Part shown: piece by piece, positions 1-56,228 of the stretch | Layout of the letters: every line of letters begins with the position of its first letter | How positions within the stretch are numbered: position 1 is the first letter of the stretch | NCBI GenBank assembly: GCA_947462335.1 | Contig: OX381708.1 | Span: 5,642,001-5,706,000 of the forward strand | Reading direction: 5' to 3' | Source: Harmothoe impar | Taxonomy: Eukaryota; Annelida; Polychaeta; Phyllodocida; Polynoidae | Length of the DNA: 64,000 bases | Program-made: the position numbers and the translations under genes | The notes under the pieces: generated by a model | The model's input: the letters and a program-made list of their open reading frames with translations, nothing else | Database searches by the model: none | What the model was told of the DNA's origin: nothing

Positions 1-50
1 CTTATGATTATTCTATAATAGTACGCCTGTTGTGTAATTGATATACTTAC

Positions 51-44239
<44,189 letters not shown>

Positions 44240-44271
44240 GGTGATTGCTGCTGTAACTGCAGCAGCTGCTG

Positions 44272-44279
44272 CTTATATA
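44272..44279 (-). promoter_or_regulatory. Candidate TATA box of the lectin gene
   Basis: TATATAAG on the minus strand lies about 33 bases before the start codon. If it is used at the usual spacing, transcription would start only a few bases before the ATG, giving a very short leader. A GC-rich run of GCAGC/GCTGC words lies between TATA and ATG. Confidence 0.5.
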
Positions 44280-45088
44280 GGTGCTCCTCTATAACAACTG
44301 TTGTATCTGATGTGTGGCTCCTTTAATACAGACAGGTCTATCCCTTTTTGTCAAAAGCTGTCCCACTAGATATGTGACTGTCAGACAGCTATGCCTGTGT
44401 AGCTGGTGGCTACAACTCACCACACACAGGACCCTCTATAGTTCTTTGTTAAAGAGCTCATATCATTAAAGTTAGCACCATGACTGAGGACATTCCTTTT
44501 ATTTTCTATTTGTAAATACATTAAACTAGTATATCACAGACTTATTGGCAGCAATCAGTAGAAGTTCCGGCCACTTCGAAGGGCAGTATAGAGTGGTTCT
44601 AGATGTTGGGACATTCAGAAGGGTTCATGCTACCAGGCTGCACAACATTAATCATCTTCCGGCATGAATGATATAGCATATGGGTGAAGATGAAATCCCC
44701 ATATGCACTTCACTGGAATTAGCCACTACTATTTCTTACAGATATACACTTGCCCCAAGTTTTTATAGTCCTTGGACATTGCATTGTTACTAAACTTTTT
44801 TTTCTAGTTTTGCAGCATTTGACAGATCGGATATTTCACCTCAGTACATCAATTTATCCTCCGATCCCATCTTAAATACTACTCTAATCCAAGTAGTATA
44901 CACCATAGTATTGTAAATCAGTTGATGAACCATCATTAAATGACAACAGAAAAGGTCCGTAAAATTTACGGGGATTAGGAGAATATGGTCACCATAAAAA
45001 CAACAGTGAAAGCTTGGCATTAATTTTTGCCAGTGAATCACCATAATTTTACGGGATAATTTTTACAGTGTAGGAGGTATACGCTTAC

Positions 45089-45113
45089 CTAAAGTAAAGA
45101 TGATTAAGAGCAT
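45089..45113 (-). pseudogene. Truncated duplicate of the lectin first exon
   Basis: This is a near-identical copy of exon 1 with its GTAAG donor, but a deletion of about 39 bases just upstream removed the normal ATG and Kozak context. An in-frame internal ATG at 45113 remains and would give MLLIIFTL. The TATATAAG box is retained only about 20 bases from it. It may be a dead copy or an alternative promoter or leader. Confidence 0.55.
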
Positions 45114-45299
45114 CGCCTGTATATGCTGCTTATATAGGTGCTCCTCTATAACAACTGTTGTATCTGATGTGTGGCTCCTTTAATACAGACAGGTCTATCC
45201 CTTTTTGTCAAAAGCTGTCCCACTAGATATGTGACTGTCAGACAGCTATGCCTGTGTAGCTGGTGGCTACAACTCACCACACACAGGACCCTGTATCCA

Positions 45300-46740
45300 G
45301 TACTGCAGACCCATGGCTCACCCACTTCCGTAGACTGGTTGTTAATGAGCAATGTTTCATCTGCAGCTCAGCTATATACCAAGACTGTACAGCATCAGAA
45401 TCAACATGAGGTGGACATATGCTTTCTTTCTACAATTAGCTGGATGCCCCCCCCCCCCCGCCTTCTGCCCCCCATTCTCCGTATCCCCCCTGTTGTTCCA
45501 CCACCCTCCCATCCCTTTTGCTAACTCTCCAGTCCCTTCCACATATCCCTGAAATCAGCATACGTCTATTGGTCTCAAACTCTTCTAGTCCAGTCTAATG
45601 AGGCTCAAACTGAGATATCTGCTGGGAGAGTGTTGGTTCATGGCCTTTTCCTCCTTGATAATCTCCGCATCTCCTGCGGATATATACCCACTCCTCCCTG
45701 AGCCTCCCACTGTCCCTTCCTCTAATCCTGCCAATCAAATCATTCCTGCTGTGGTTCTTATCCGTGGGACCCCTTGGTTAGTACACCTCCTGAGGTTTGA
45801 TGTAATTTGAGTTTGATGTCATTTGAGCACTGCTCATGGGACAAAGCAGTGTGTGTGGAGCGGTTAACCTTGGATTACCCACCGGGGAAGGTCCACCTGT
45901 AGTTCATACCCAGACCATGTAGAGACTAATACCCTGATCCTGTTGTTATTGAGTTCAACTAGAGTGCCTTACAAGTACCTCACGGAGGAGGTATGTGTGG
46001 GCCAGGGGAAGGGAACCTTGGGTTACCCACCAGGGAACCTCCACCTGCAGTCATGCCGAGACCATGTGGACACTAATGTCTACAAAGCGTTAATAAGGCG
46101 GGGTCAATAACAGTGTCTCTCATGTACCTCATGCGCTTGGATTACCTACCAGGGAACCTACACCATGTCCTCTACCTAGAGTTTACAAACCCAGACCATT
46201 GTAGCGACTGATATATGTGAACCTCTTGATTAATTCCATAACATATATATCATGCTCAGATCAGAGGTTGTATACCTCATATAATATAGAACCACAGCAG
46301 TAATCGATATGGAACCACAGTAATATAGAACCATTTTTCTTTTAAGTACCACAATACTTTATATTTTTTCAAAAAAGTACCAGAGGGATGAGTATTTGTG
46401 GCAAGCTAGTTCTATGAGTTTAGAAAATGTAAATATGTTTCTCAATAATGCACCTCACATATATGTATATGTACAGATAGATAAACTGCACTCAGCTGGA
46501 GCCCCAGGCCCCCTGGTTCCTGTAACACACAGTTCTAGTGACTAGGGGTCACATACTGGGTCAGGCACGTGGACTGCTCCTACAGTAGTTTTCCAGTGTA
46601 CTCCACAGGTATAAACGGTATGCTAGAAGTGTGTTGACACACTATGATGGCCTTAAAGGTATTCTTATTGTGCAAACCTGTAGAGATTTAATGAAAACAA
46701 TGTAGGAGCAAGCTGCACATGGTTAGCCTTCAGTATGGTT
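45300..46740. repeat. Dispersed repeat copy 2, no gene seen
   Basis: From about 45850 this matches 32374-32830 (ACCATGTGGAGACTAAT, GTGTTGACACACTATGATG). 45440-45560 is C/T-rich. Open frames here lack domain signals. Confidence 0.6.
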
Positions 46741-46749
46741 AGCTGATAA

Positions 46750-47870
46750 GATGACACTACAACGCTACAGGTGCGCACTACATGGCACCACGTGGCACTA
46801 AATGGCATTATATCACACTAGATCACACTAGATTGCAATACATGGCACTACATTGCATTACATCACACTATATTGCACTACATAGCACGACATAGCACAA
46901 ATACCATAATATGGCAATATATATGTCAATACATGGCATTATAAGGCACTTCATAGCACTGCATAGCACTACATGCACTACATTGCACTACATGGCACTA
47001 GATTGCATTAGATCACACTCGATTGCAATATATTGCACTACATTGCACTACATCGCACTACATAGCACAAATACCATAATATTGCAACACTTGGCAATAC
47101 AAGGCATCACAACATGGCAGTACATGCACTACATGGCAGTAGATCACACTAGATCACACTAGATTGCACTACATGGCACTACATGGCACTATATTGCACT
47201 ACATAGCACTACATAGCACAAATACCATAATATGGCAATATATATGTCAATAAATGGCATTATAAGGCACTACTACATAGCACTACATGCACTACATTGC
47301 ACTACATGGCACTGGATATAGACAAAGGCCCATGGCCAGAGGATATTTTGGTATCGTTCCCCCCGAGGTGGGGCTGGGGCAGTATGGGCCTTTGCCTTTA
47401 TTTCATTGTTTTTAACCTTAAAGATATGTTAAATTGCATATAAATGGCCATAAGAATTTGAACAAATGATGATGTCATAGGCCATGTGATACAGGAACAT
47501 TGTATCCCAATGGGGGGCATGGGATACATCTAGAACTTAAGCATAGTGATTATTGTATCCGCCATGAAATAATGCATTAGATCACACTCGATTGCACTAT
47601 ATTGCACTACATTGCACTACATCGCACTACATAGCACAAATACCATAATATTGCAACACTTGGCAATACATGGCAATACAAGGCACTACGTGGCAGTACA
47701 TGCACTACATGGCAGTAGATCACACTAGATTGCACTACATGGGACTACATGGCACTATATCACACTACATTATACTACATAGCAATACATAGCACAAATA
47801 GCATAATATAGCAATACTTGACACTACATGGCACTACATGGCACCGTATGCCATAATATGGCAAGGATCA
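46750..47870. repeat. GCACTACAT/AGATCACACT minisatellite
   Basis: A 10-bp core GGCACTACAT with variants (TTGCACTACA, AGATCACACT, ATACCATAATATGGCAATA) forms a higher-order array of about 1.1 kb. It is interrupted at 47315-47570 by unrelated sequence. The same core ends the dispersed repeat at 32950-33110. Confidence 0.9.
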
Positions 47871-48029
47871 TGTTGTAAATATATTAAACATGTGTAACCT
47901 GCTTTATGTCCCATGCCAGCAGGAGCAGTAGGTGAGGCTACCTGCTGGAACTATATACCCAACACCTCTCTAATGCCAAACGATGAAAGTTGTAAAATAC
48001 ACAAGACTATGCACAAAACTCTTCCAAAG

Positions 48030-48620
48030 CTGGTTGACTTTAGATGTATTCAATGAGAGAGCTGTTTTTTAAGTCCCTAAGACAGCTGGTTGAATTTAGA
48101 TGTTTTCCCTAAGACTGCAGGTTAATTTAAGAAGTATTCCCTAAGACAGCTACTCAATCATACCCTGAGACAGCTGGATGATTTTAATGTATTCCTTGAG
48201 ACAGCTGGTTGATTTCAAGTGTATTCCCTGAGAGAGCTGGTGGACTTAAGATATATTCCCTGTGACAGCTGGTTGTTTTCAAGTGTATTCCCTGAGAGAG
48301 CTGGTGGACTTAAGATGTATTCCCTGAGACAGCTAGTTGATTTTAGATGTATTCCCTGAGACAGTCGGTTGATTTTAGATGTATTCCTTGCAACAGTTAG
48401 CTTAAATTAGAAGTACCCCCTGAGAGAGCTAGTTTCTATATTCTTTAAACTAGTTGATTTCAGATCTATTCCCTGTATACCCTGTAGGTTGATTTTCAGT
48501 ATATTACTAGGGACAGCGGGTTGATTTTAGATGTATTCCCTGAGGCAATTGACTTATTTTTCCCTAAGACAGCAGGCTGATTTTAGATGTACTCCCTGAG
48601 ACAGTTGGCTAATTTTAGAT
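48030..48620. repeat. About 32-bp minisatellite (CTGAGACAGCTGGTTGATT)
   Basis: There are some 17-18 imperfect units of CCTGAGACAGCTGGTTGATT followed by TTAGATGTATTC. It is non-coding. Confidence 0.9.
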
Positions 48621-48939
48621 CAAAATGTCTATGCAGGGAATCTCACTTTTTAGATTGTTTCTATTAGTTTTGAGAAATTAAAAAGTGTAATTCATCATAT
48701 ACATATTTACTTTTCATTGCCTTTGAAGATGTAGAATTTCCATCCATAGCATATGGCATCCAGAAGTGCATTAGATAATAGCCAAACATGCAGGTTTTTC
48801 AGTAATGGGTTGTATGAGAGTAACCTGCCTGGGTGGACATTATTGAACACAGGCTGACTTTATGGTTTGGTGACACTGTAGCATGACATGTGTGGTAGAC
48901 TTTGTACTAGGTGTGTGGACTGCTGGTATGCACTTAGGT

Positions 48940-51430
48940 CTTCCCCCTGGTAGAGCAGTAGCATGCCCTTGAAAAGAGCAATATTCTGGGAGTTTAATTC
49001 AAGGTCATTACTGAAAGCTATGAGAACCTTTTTAATGTTTGCCTGTATCTCTAGATACAGAAAACTGGTGTCGTACTCATCAAGGCAAGTGCAGGCAATG
49101 GGAATTATGCACATTTCTGATCATTAATGAAATGTTTTGGACCCTTTTAAAAAAACTTGAATACATACAAACCAGTCTTTCCTAGCATAACATATTATCC
49201 CAGAAAACTTTCGAGGGTACCTACCCCCCTTAAATCAGACCCAAGGATCACATTGAGACAATTCTCATGTTGCTAGGGTGAGCGCTTGGCTAGCAACAGC
49301 CGATCTTGCATAGCAACGGCCTGTTACGGAGCCGAAGAACTGATGCTCTATGAGCAGTATTTCCTATCACAAATATTGATTCTAGAAAAATGCTGATGGT
49401 ACCTACCCCCCCTAAATCAGACCCTAAGATAACATTGAAACAACCCTCAATGTTGTTAGGATGAGTAGTTACCTAGCAACAGCTATTTTTGCATAGCAAC
49501 GGCTTGTTTTGGAGCCAAGAAAATGATGCTCTATGAATAAGTTAAAGCATATTGATTAGAACATATGTGTTATTTTGATATTAAGATGGTTCTAAAAACT
49601 AAAGAAAGTGACATAGAATTAATGATATACTGTGCAGAATATAGAATGAGAGAAAAATTCAATAGGCCTATAGCTTGTGCTAAAAAAATGTGTGATAATA
49701 ATCCCCCATCACATTTCCAAATTACTTATTGCCAAACTATCATAATGTTCCTTATATCGCCATACTATTAGATGCATATTCAAACTTCAAGGGCTGTCTT
49801 AAGCATTAAAAGAGGACCATGAATAATCCCCTGTCTTGCGTTCCCCCATCGAGAGCCTTCCATAATACCAATGGGCATACCGGATTCGTAAAAGGCAACA
49901 AAAAAAACTTTCCTAGTGAAAAAGATGGGAAAAAAAGAGTCACTTTGATACAAACTACACCTCTCTGTGAACTAATGCTAAAGAATAGCAGAGCGACCTT
50001 GAATCCAGCCTTTAAAAGAGTCACGTTCACACAGACACCCATAGAGCTCAGTGTTAAAGAGAAGGCAAGATAAAACAATGAGACGCTTTTAACAGCAAGA
50101 GATACTCCAATAGTGGTGCACAAAGACTTAGTCTCCAACCATTGGCTCTGGCCACTACATTTGGTACACAAAATATTGGTAGGGGTGGAGCCATGGTTAG
50201 GGTTGGGACTTTGGGTTGGGACTTTGGGTTGGGACTTTGGATTGGGACCCTGGGTCACATGTGATGTATATCACACAATCACTCTCTTCAATTTCTATCT
50301 ACATCTGCCTTGAATAAACCGTTTTCTTTCAAGCTGGTCATAGATTGCACCCGGTCATAGATTGCACCCGGTCATAGACGAAAACATTGGCCCAAGTTTG
50401 TTAGACACAACCCTATACAGCCTCCAACTCCCTACATATAGAGACTAATTTATCCTTTTAATTCACTAAGGACATCCTCACTGTCAGTCATCATGGATCG
50501 GGTAATTGCAATTACCCAATAGATTTCCGTACAGGCTTTAGAAGGTAGATATTCGTGTGAGAAGATGTCTTGGGGTAGATGGCAAGGGGGTAGTTGACTT
50601 GTCCTAGAACTGACAAACTAACTATTTAAAGCCATACATTGTATCTGTCTCGTAATGTCTTCCTAATTATCGGTTGCTAAGCAAATGTGATGTTGCTAAA
50701 CAAGTAAGTGTTGTAGCAACAAAAGCTTAGCATCACTGGATTCCATCTATCACTCTTTATTATGTTTTTAACATCAAAATAAGACATAGTATCTAAAATC
50801 ATCATGCTTTAACTTATACCTAGGGTAACTATTCCCTTGACTAATAGTCACTATGAAAGTAGGGACGTTACTATGCAAAAACGACCGTTGCTAGGCAACC
50901 CTGCATCCTCCTAAAATAAGGGTTGTCTCAATGTGAACCTTGGGTCTGACTTAGGAGAATAGGTACCATCAGAATCTTTCTAGGATCAATATCTGTGACA
51001 GGAAAGACTGCTCATTGGCCATTATTTCCTTGGCTCCGGAACAGGCTGTTGCTATGCAAAAACGGCCGTTGCTAGACAAGCGCTCACCCTAGCAACATGA
51101 GAGTTGTCTCAATGTGATCCTTGGGTCTGATTTAAGGGGAATAGGTTTCATCAGAATTTTTCTAGGATCAACATTTGTGATAGGAAAGACTGGTTTGTAT
51201 TTTTTCCAAGCTTTAAAAAGATGACCAAAATGTTAAGAAACATGATACATAGAGGTACAGTTTTGTCAGTGCCTGCATGAGGTATCATTTGTACGACATC
51301 ACTCTTCCATATCCAGAGACATTGTACAAAATGAAAAATCATGTTATAGCTTTCAGTAATTGTATGAATTAAATCACTTCTGAGACCATCCCTGCTGCTG
51401 CTCTATGGTGTATGGGCAGTACACAGTATG
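48940..51430. repeat. Long inverted repeat flanking 1.3 kb
   Basis: The left arm (about 48940-49545) matches the reverse complement of about 50830-51430. Shared words include CAAACCAGTCTTTCCTA, AAATCAGACCCAAGGATCAC and TTGCTAGGGTGAGCGCTTG. Each arm contains two tandem subunits of about 180 bp. The centre has no recognised protein and a GGGTTGGGACTTT tandem at 50187-50245. It could be a foldback element or two inverted copies of a larger element. Confidence 0.75.
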
Positions 51431-51871
51431 ATCCTTTGATAAAGGCAATGTCTTAAATTCATCTTCCCAGGCCTTTTGCAATAAAATTCCATAAATCAGT
51501 GGTTACATGGGGCCAGCCTGGATGCTAAAATAGGCCCCAAATGGCAAGAGCCAGTATTCATGGTTACCAAATAAAAAGCAATGTCTTGGCCCTGCTGACG
51601 CTTCTTCTGAATTTCGTTATAAACATTATCATTATTTCTTTTTTAAAGGGAGGGTTAAAGGCAATACTGGTATGTATACATTAAACACTTACTAGATGGA
51701 CTCAGTAACACAAAAACAATAACAGCCGTGTTTACCGGATTAACCAAATGAAGGCTGATGTAATACGGCTCCACATGTCTGACCTATTTACTAAGCCTTG
51801 AGCTGTGGGAGCCCCTGAGGTGAAGTTACCACATCTCACCAGCGGTTCTACTGCTGCCACTCAACACTGTA

Positions 51872-52000
51872 GGGAGCGGTCATTATTTATCAACAAGGGA
51901 AGGTTGTTGATTATTCTGAGTGGGGGGGCTCTATAAAATGTTGACCTCTGAAAAAGAAGGGGTCAGAAAATGTCACCCATTTTTAGCAACAAATAGAATG
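51872..52000. mobile_element. Fragment of the G-rich MITE family
   Basis: GGGAGCGGTCATTATTTATC matches the left end of the elements at 13837 and 21607. No right end was found. Confidence 0.4.
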
Positions 52001-52287
52001 TGTTACTTGGGATGGGACATGATGATGGGCAACGTTATTATCCTTATGAGTATCATTATTTTTAGTGCATGCAATGGATATGCAATGACAGCCCTGTATA
52101 TCTGATTTTTTTTCCGCACTAGCAGGTTTGTCCATTTGACTGGTCCCAATATCCACCCTCTACTTCCCATTCACTAGCTTCAGAAAATCCTTTGTACCAG
52201 TTTAGGGAGCTAAAGCTCTGCTTCGAGAGAGGAATTACTGCATTCTCTGCATGCTAAGACACCTGCAATCCGTTTTATTACCTGTCA

Positions 52288-52365
52288 GTATAGGGTTGTG
52301 GTTAGGACAATGGACCCATGATCAACAGTACCTAAGTTCAAATCCCCTCCAGGCTATGTGTGGTG
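52288..52365 (+). repeat. tRNA-derived SINE or tRNA pseudogene remnant
   Basis: A box-like TGTGGTTAGGACAATGGAC is followed about 25 bases later by a B box, AGTTCAAATCCC. The spacing fits a tRNA-type pol III promoter, but the T stem does not pair well, so a functional tRNA is unlikely. Confidence 0.45.
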
Positions 52366-52369
52366 GCCA

Positions 52370-54000
52370 TATCATGCACAAGTAAATCTATTTTTTTCAT
52401 GTCTGATCTCATAGGTCTGCCCCTGTAGTTAACCTGTAAGAGAATCTGACTTTAAGTTGGAACATCTATTAACTTGGGTTCCACCCCATTGGTTGCAAAA
52501 GATTACACCCAAACATTGTTGTAAAACATTTCCTGAAAGTCAGCTATTTCTCTAAAATGTTCCCGAGATGGCGAGAACAGTAAAGGTAGTGACTTTGATT
52601 CGTTTTCTAAATAGACAAGTATCCTGATTAGTTGATTTTGTTTAGTACTAACGACTGTGGCCTGCAGATGTCAGCACCTACCTCTGATTTAGTATACGCT
52701 CGCACAGGACCTGTGCTTTTTCAAATATAGAAGTTCTCTTATTGTTTGGCATGACATACAATGGTACTGTAAACGTAGAGATTTCCGTGCATGTATATTT
52801 TCGCCAGTTCACCACGAAGTACACTTTCATACATATTTAAATTTATTAAAATGAAGTAAAATTTCTCTTTAACCGTTTAGGAACAATATGGTACTAACAG
52901 TCACATTTGTCATGCTGTACTAATATAGATTACACCTTCGCACCATAATGATACAGCATGTTAACATCTTTTTTAAGAAGAGGGTAGTAATGGGTGGGTA
53001 GATTACGGTGTAATATTACTCAACTCTCCGTGACTCTACAGTCTTTCTGACATTTGGTCCTCTAAATTTTCAATGTTGAGGGACTGGCTACATGTTTGGA
53101 GGAAGGACATTGCCACTGTCCGGCATGTTTTCCCAAAGACTGACTCTATAATGCACGATGGTGTCTAGCCTTCAACAGATAGTCTCAACGTGAAGAATAT
53201 TGTTTTCAATTCTCTAAATAGTGCCACTATATGGGAGTTAGCTTCTTGTCTATTAGTATATTGTGTAACAGTACACTATGGGAGGTAGGTTATAATGTAG
53301 CAGTACTAAAGTGGTAAATTCGTGGTCATGTTGTTATCTACTGGAAGTATGATGATAGGTATGCCCTATATTTATGCATATTGTAATGGTCAATTTGTGT
53401 AAGAGAAGAAAAACGAGAACACAGACCAGTACAATTAATACATGTATTTAACTCTCAAACGCAGTTACAGATGTAGATACAAGAGGCATAACAATGGCCC
53501 TCTCTAAACTATTGATAGCTGGCATGGGTGGTTAGCTGAGCAAAGGGCATCTTTTAACGTTGATCGTCAATAAACACTAGCGGCTGCAGAGTAGGACATC
53601 TTTACTCACAAGGAGCTCCAACCTAAATAAGCTGGAATGCACACGCAGGGACGCAGGTCGGTGTTCTGTTAAAAACAGGGAATGTTACCATAGGAAATCA
53701 AATTTTATACGAACAACCTTCAGTACAAGGTGTTCCGGTACAAACATGAATAGTGTGCACTTATATTTATATCTATGTGCCCATGTGTGTTTGCTGTCTA
53801 TGCAGCTCTGATGCAAAATTTCTACTTGCACACTGCTTGCTTGCTATGATGCCCTTCTACATGCATGGTGTGCACTGGCTGTACTGGAACAACCTTTCAT
53901 TTGAACAAAACTAGCACACTGTGTGTGCTGGTCATATTGGAACAAACTTTTCCTTCTAAAAGGATTTATCGCATGCTGTGCGCCAGTTGAATCGGAACAC
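52370..54000. other. Intergenic stretch, no gene seen
   Basis: No open frame with domain features, splice-consistent exon pair or strong repeat was recognised here. AT-rich unique-looking DNA. Confidence 0.4.
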
Positions 54001-54016
54001 CCTGTTCTATTACGAA

Positions 54017-54202
54017 TACCGTATTCGACGTAATTAGCGCCCTGGGTGCTTATAAAATTATTTTTATGGTGTTTTAAGTACTTAAGAGTTTATTTGTCTC
54101 CAAAATAAGAAAATGTGAGCCTTTGTTCTAGTCTGAAAATGCCCCTAAAAAGGGGGGGGGGCGCTTATTAGGGGGAGGGCGCTTATTACGTCGAATAAGG
54201 TA
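54017..54202. mobile_element. MITE with TACCGTATTCGACGTAAT termini
   Basis: TACCGTATTCGACGTAATTA on the left is matched by TTATTACGTCGAATAAGGTA on the right. It is 186 bp with GGGCGCTTATTA blocks inside. Confidence 0.8.
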
Positions 54203-54284
54203 ATGCAATTACTGGTGTGAACATTTAGGCAAAAATGAACTCCATAAATTAGTGTCTATAATAATATTTGTTTTCATCGATCAT

Positions 54285-54510
54285 TACCGTAAATTCTCAT
54301 GTATAGGCCTAACTCACATATAAGCAGAACTCTAACTTTGGGCCAATCCTGTAAGCCGCACTTGCGATCTGATCATGGTTACTTTAGTACTGTACCATAG
54401 TGGCTAAAACTCGCGTATAAGCCACACCCCGACCCTAGGCCGATCCTATTAGCCGCACTGGCGATCTAACCCTTGTACTAGCTGCGGCTTCTATGTGACA
54501 ATTTACGGTA
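54285..54510. mobile_element. MITE with TACCGTAAATT termini
   Basis: The 11-bp ends TACCGTAAATT and AATTTACGGTA are perfect inverted repeats. The interior has GCCGCAC and GTATAAGCC repeats. It is the same family as 17658-17876. Confidence 0.8.
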
Positions 54511-54889
54511 GTTAGCATGCGTCAATGAAGATACACAATTCCTGAATGGAAAACCATGATATGTCACTTTATAAATGGTGCACCTTGTATTATAACTATG
54601 GTGAAGTATCCCTCTTGGAATGCATGTAATTGTTACATTTGACAGGTTGTTGATTGTTTATATATCAACAGACAAAACCTCTGGTAGATTATCCAACACT
54701 TTTTACAACAACTACAAATGCTGAACTTTGATTTACAGCAAATCACAATAATAATTCACGGTTAAAAGTGGACGTTATATTTTCATGGGATGTGGTTAAG
54801 TAATACACAGTTAATCCTGATACCATCCATGCCTGGCACATACATAGATTATGGCTTACTAGGACAATACAAATAATTCTACAGGTTGA

Positions 54890-55215
54890 TACATTACATG
54901 ACCACTGAGGGGCAGCACCCATCTTACTACAAGTTAGCATATTAACTGATATTACACAGAGCTCTGTATTTCACTAATGTAGCTGACTACCACTACAGGG
55001 GACCACTGATGATTCTAAAGGTTAGTACACTAACTGACCACTAAGGGACTAACTGGTATCACAAAGCTGTATTTCACTAATGTAGCTGACTACTATGGGG
55101 CACCACTGATAATACTAAAGGTTAGTACACTACCTGACCACTAGGGGACAGCACTCGTATTACTACAAGTTAGTACATTAAATGACCACTGAGGGACAGC
55201 ACTGTCAATACTACG
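54890..55215. repeat. About 65-bp minisatellite (TGACCACTGAGGGGCAGCAC)
   Basis: Five to six imperfect units contain ACTGACCACTAGGGGACAGC and ACTACAAGTTAGTACATTA. A single related unit occurs at 58915-58985. Confidence 0.8.
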
Positions 55216-56228
55216 TACACTAGTACATGATTTCATCACAAACTCACTATCACTTTGACAGAGTCAGCAAATTAGTTTGCCCGTTGAGTATGAAAACAGT
55301 GCAATAATGTTACCACGTACCTACGTACCCTCGGTGATGGGCGGGGACTATGCACCCATAGTTCTAACTATTGATAAAAGACTATTTATGGATACTGGAT
55401 ACAAACTAAGTGCCCCCCTGTGGATGCTTTGAGAACCTATGGCACCATAAATCTCATTCATATTTTCTTTCTGTACTATTTATGTATATAGGAAGATGTG
55501 GAGCGATTTTCAAGGGGGTTCTATGGTTTTCTGAGATTGTATCCAGTATCCTTAATAGAGAAATATACAAAGTACTCTGTAGGGCTAGGGGCGGTGCTAG
55601 ACGTGCTGACCACCGGCGTGTGATGGCCATTACAGACTGACACACTGAAGCAGCAGGAAAATCTGTGTTTCTACCACCTAAATCTTTGAGGAGACAACCA
55701 GGCACAGAACATATAGTCAACATTGATGAATGGATGTCACTGTTGTCACATTGTTGATTCAAAGTTGATGCAATGTTGATGTGATCTCTATTAATAGCCC
55801 AGAGACATGTCTTTTGTGTCTAGAGACTTATTTCTTTCTCTTATAACAAGGATTAATCACCTCTGGAATCATAGTCAGAACCTGGAGATTAAAAAATCCT
55901 GTCACATGAACACTATCTTTTACCACAGATTGCAATAAAGACTGGGCCATGGCTTTTTCTAAGAGACTACAGTTAGGGTTTGGGTTTGGGATAGGTTTAG
56001 GGTTCGTCTTTCTCCAAATTCTGAGACACTTTTATAATTGTTTAGTTGAAGATGCCTTCTTTAAAAGGGGGTCCAGTGTCTCTGGAGACTAGAGACATGT
56101 CTCTGGCCTTTAAATAAAAGGATTTTTTCACCTGTAAATTCCTTCTTATAAAAGGAGATCATATGCTAATAGCCTGGTTGACATGCCTTTTGTGCCTACT
56201 TGGGATGCTGCTGTGCCAGACCATGAAC

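Noticed and set aside
45171..45524. 117-codon plus-strand frame
   Set aside because: Its C-terminus is a Pro-rich product of a C/T-rich tract and its start lies in the duplicated lectin promoter region.
46750..47870. CRISPR-like array
   Set aside because: The units are contiguous and variable with no uniform spacers, and the genome is eukaryotic; it is a minisatellite.
49806..50258. 150-codon minus-strand open frame
   Set aside because: It starts in a GGGTTGGGACTTT tandem repeat that yields a Pro/Asn repeat, sits inside a repeat structure and shows no domain or splice support.
52288..52365. Functional tRNA gene
   Set aside because: A and B boxes are present but the T and acceptor stems do not pair, so it is listed only as a tRNA-derived remnant.
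55975..56003. Telomere-like TTAGGGTTTGGG run
   Set aside because: It is short and degenerate; too little to call an interstitial telomere.
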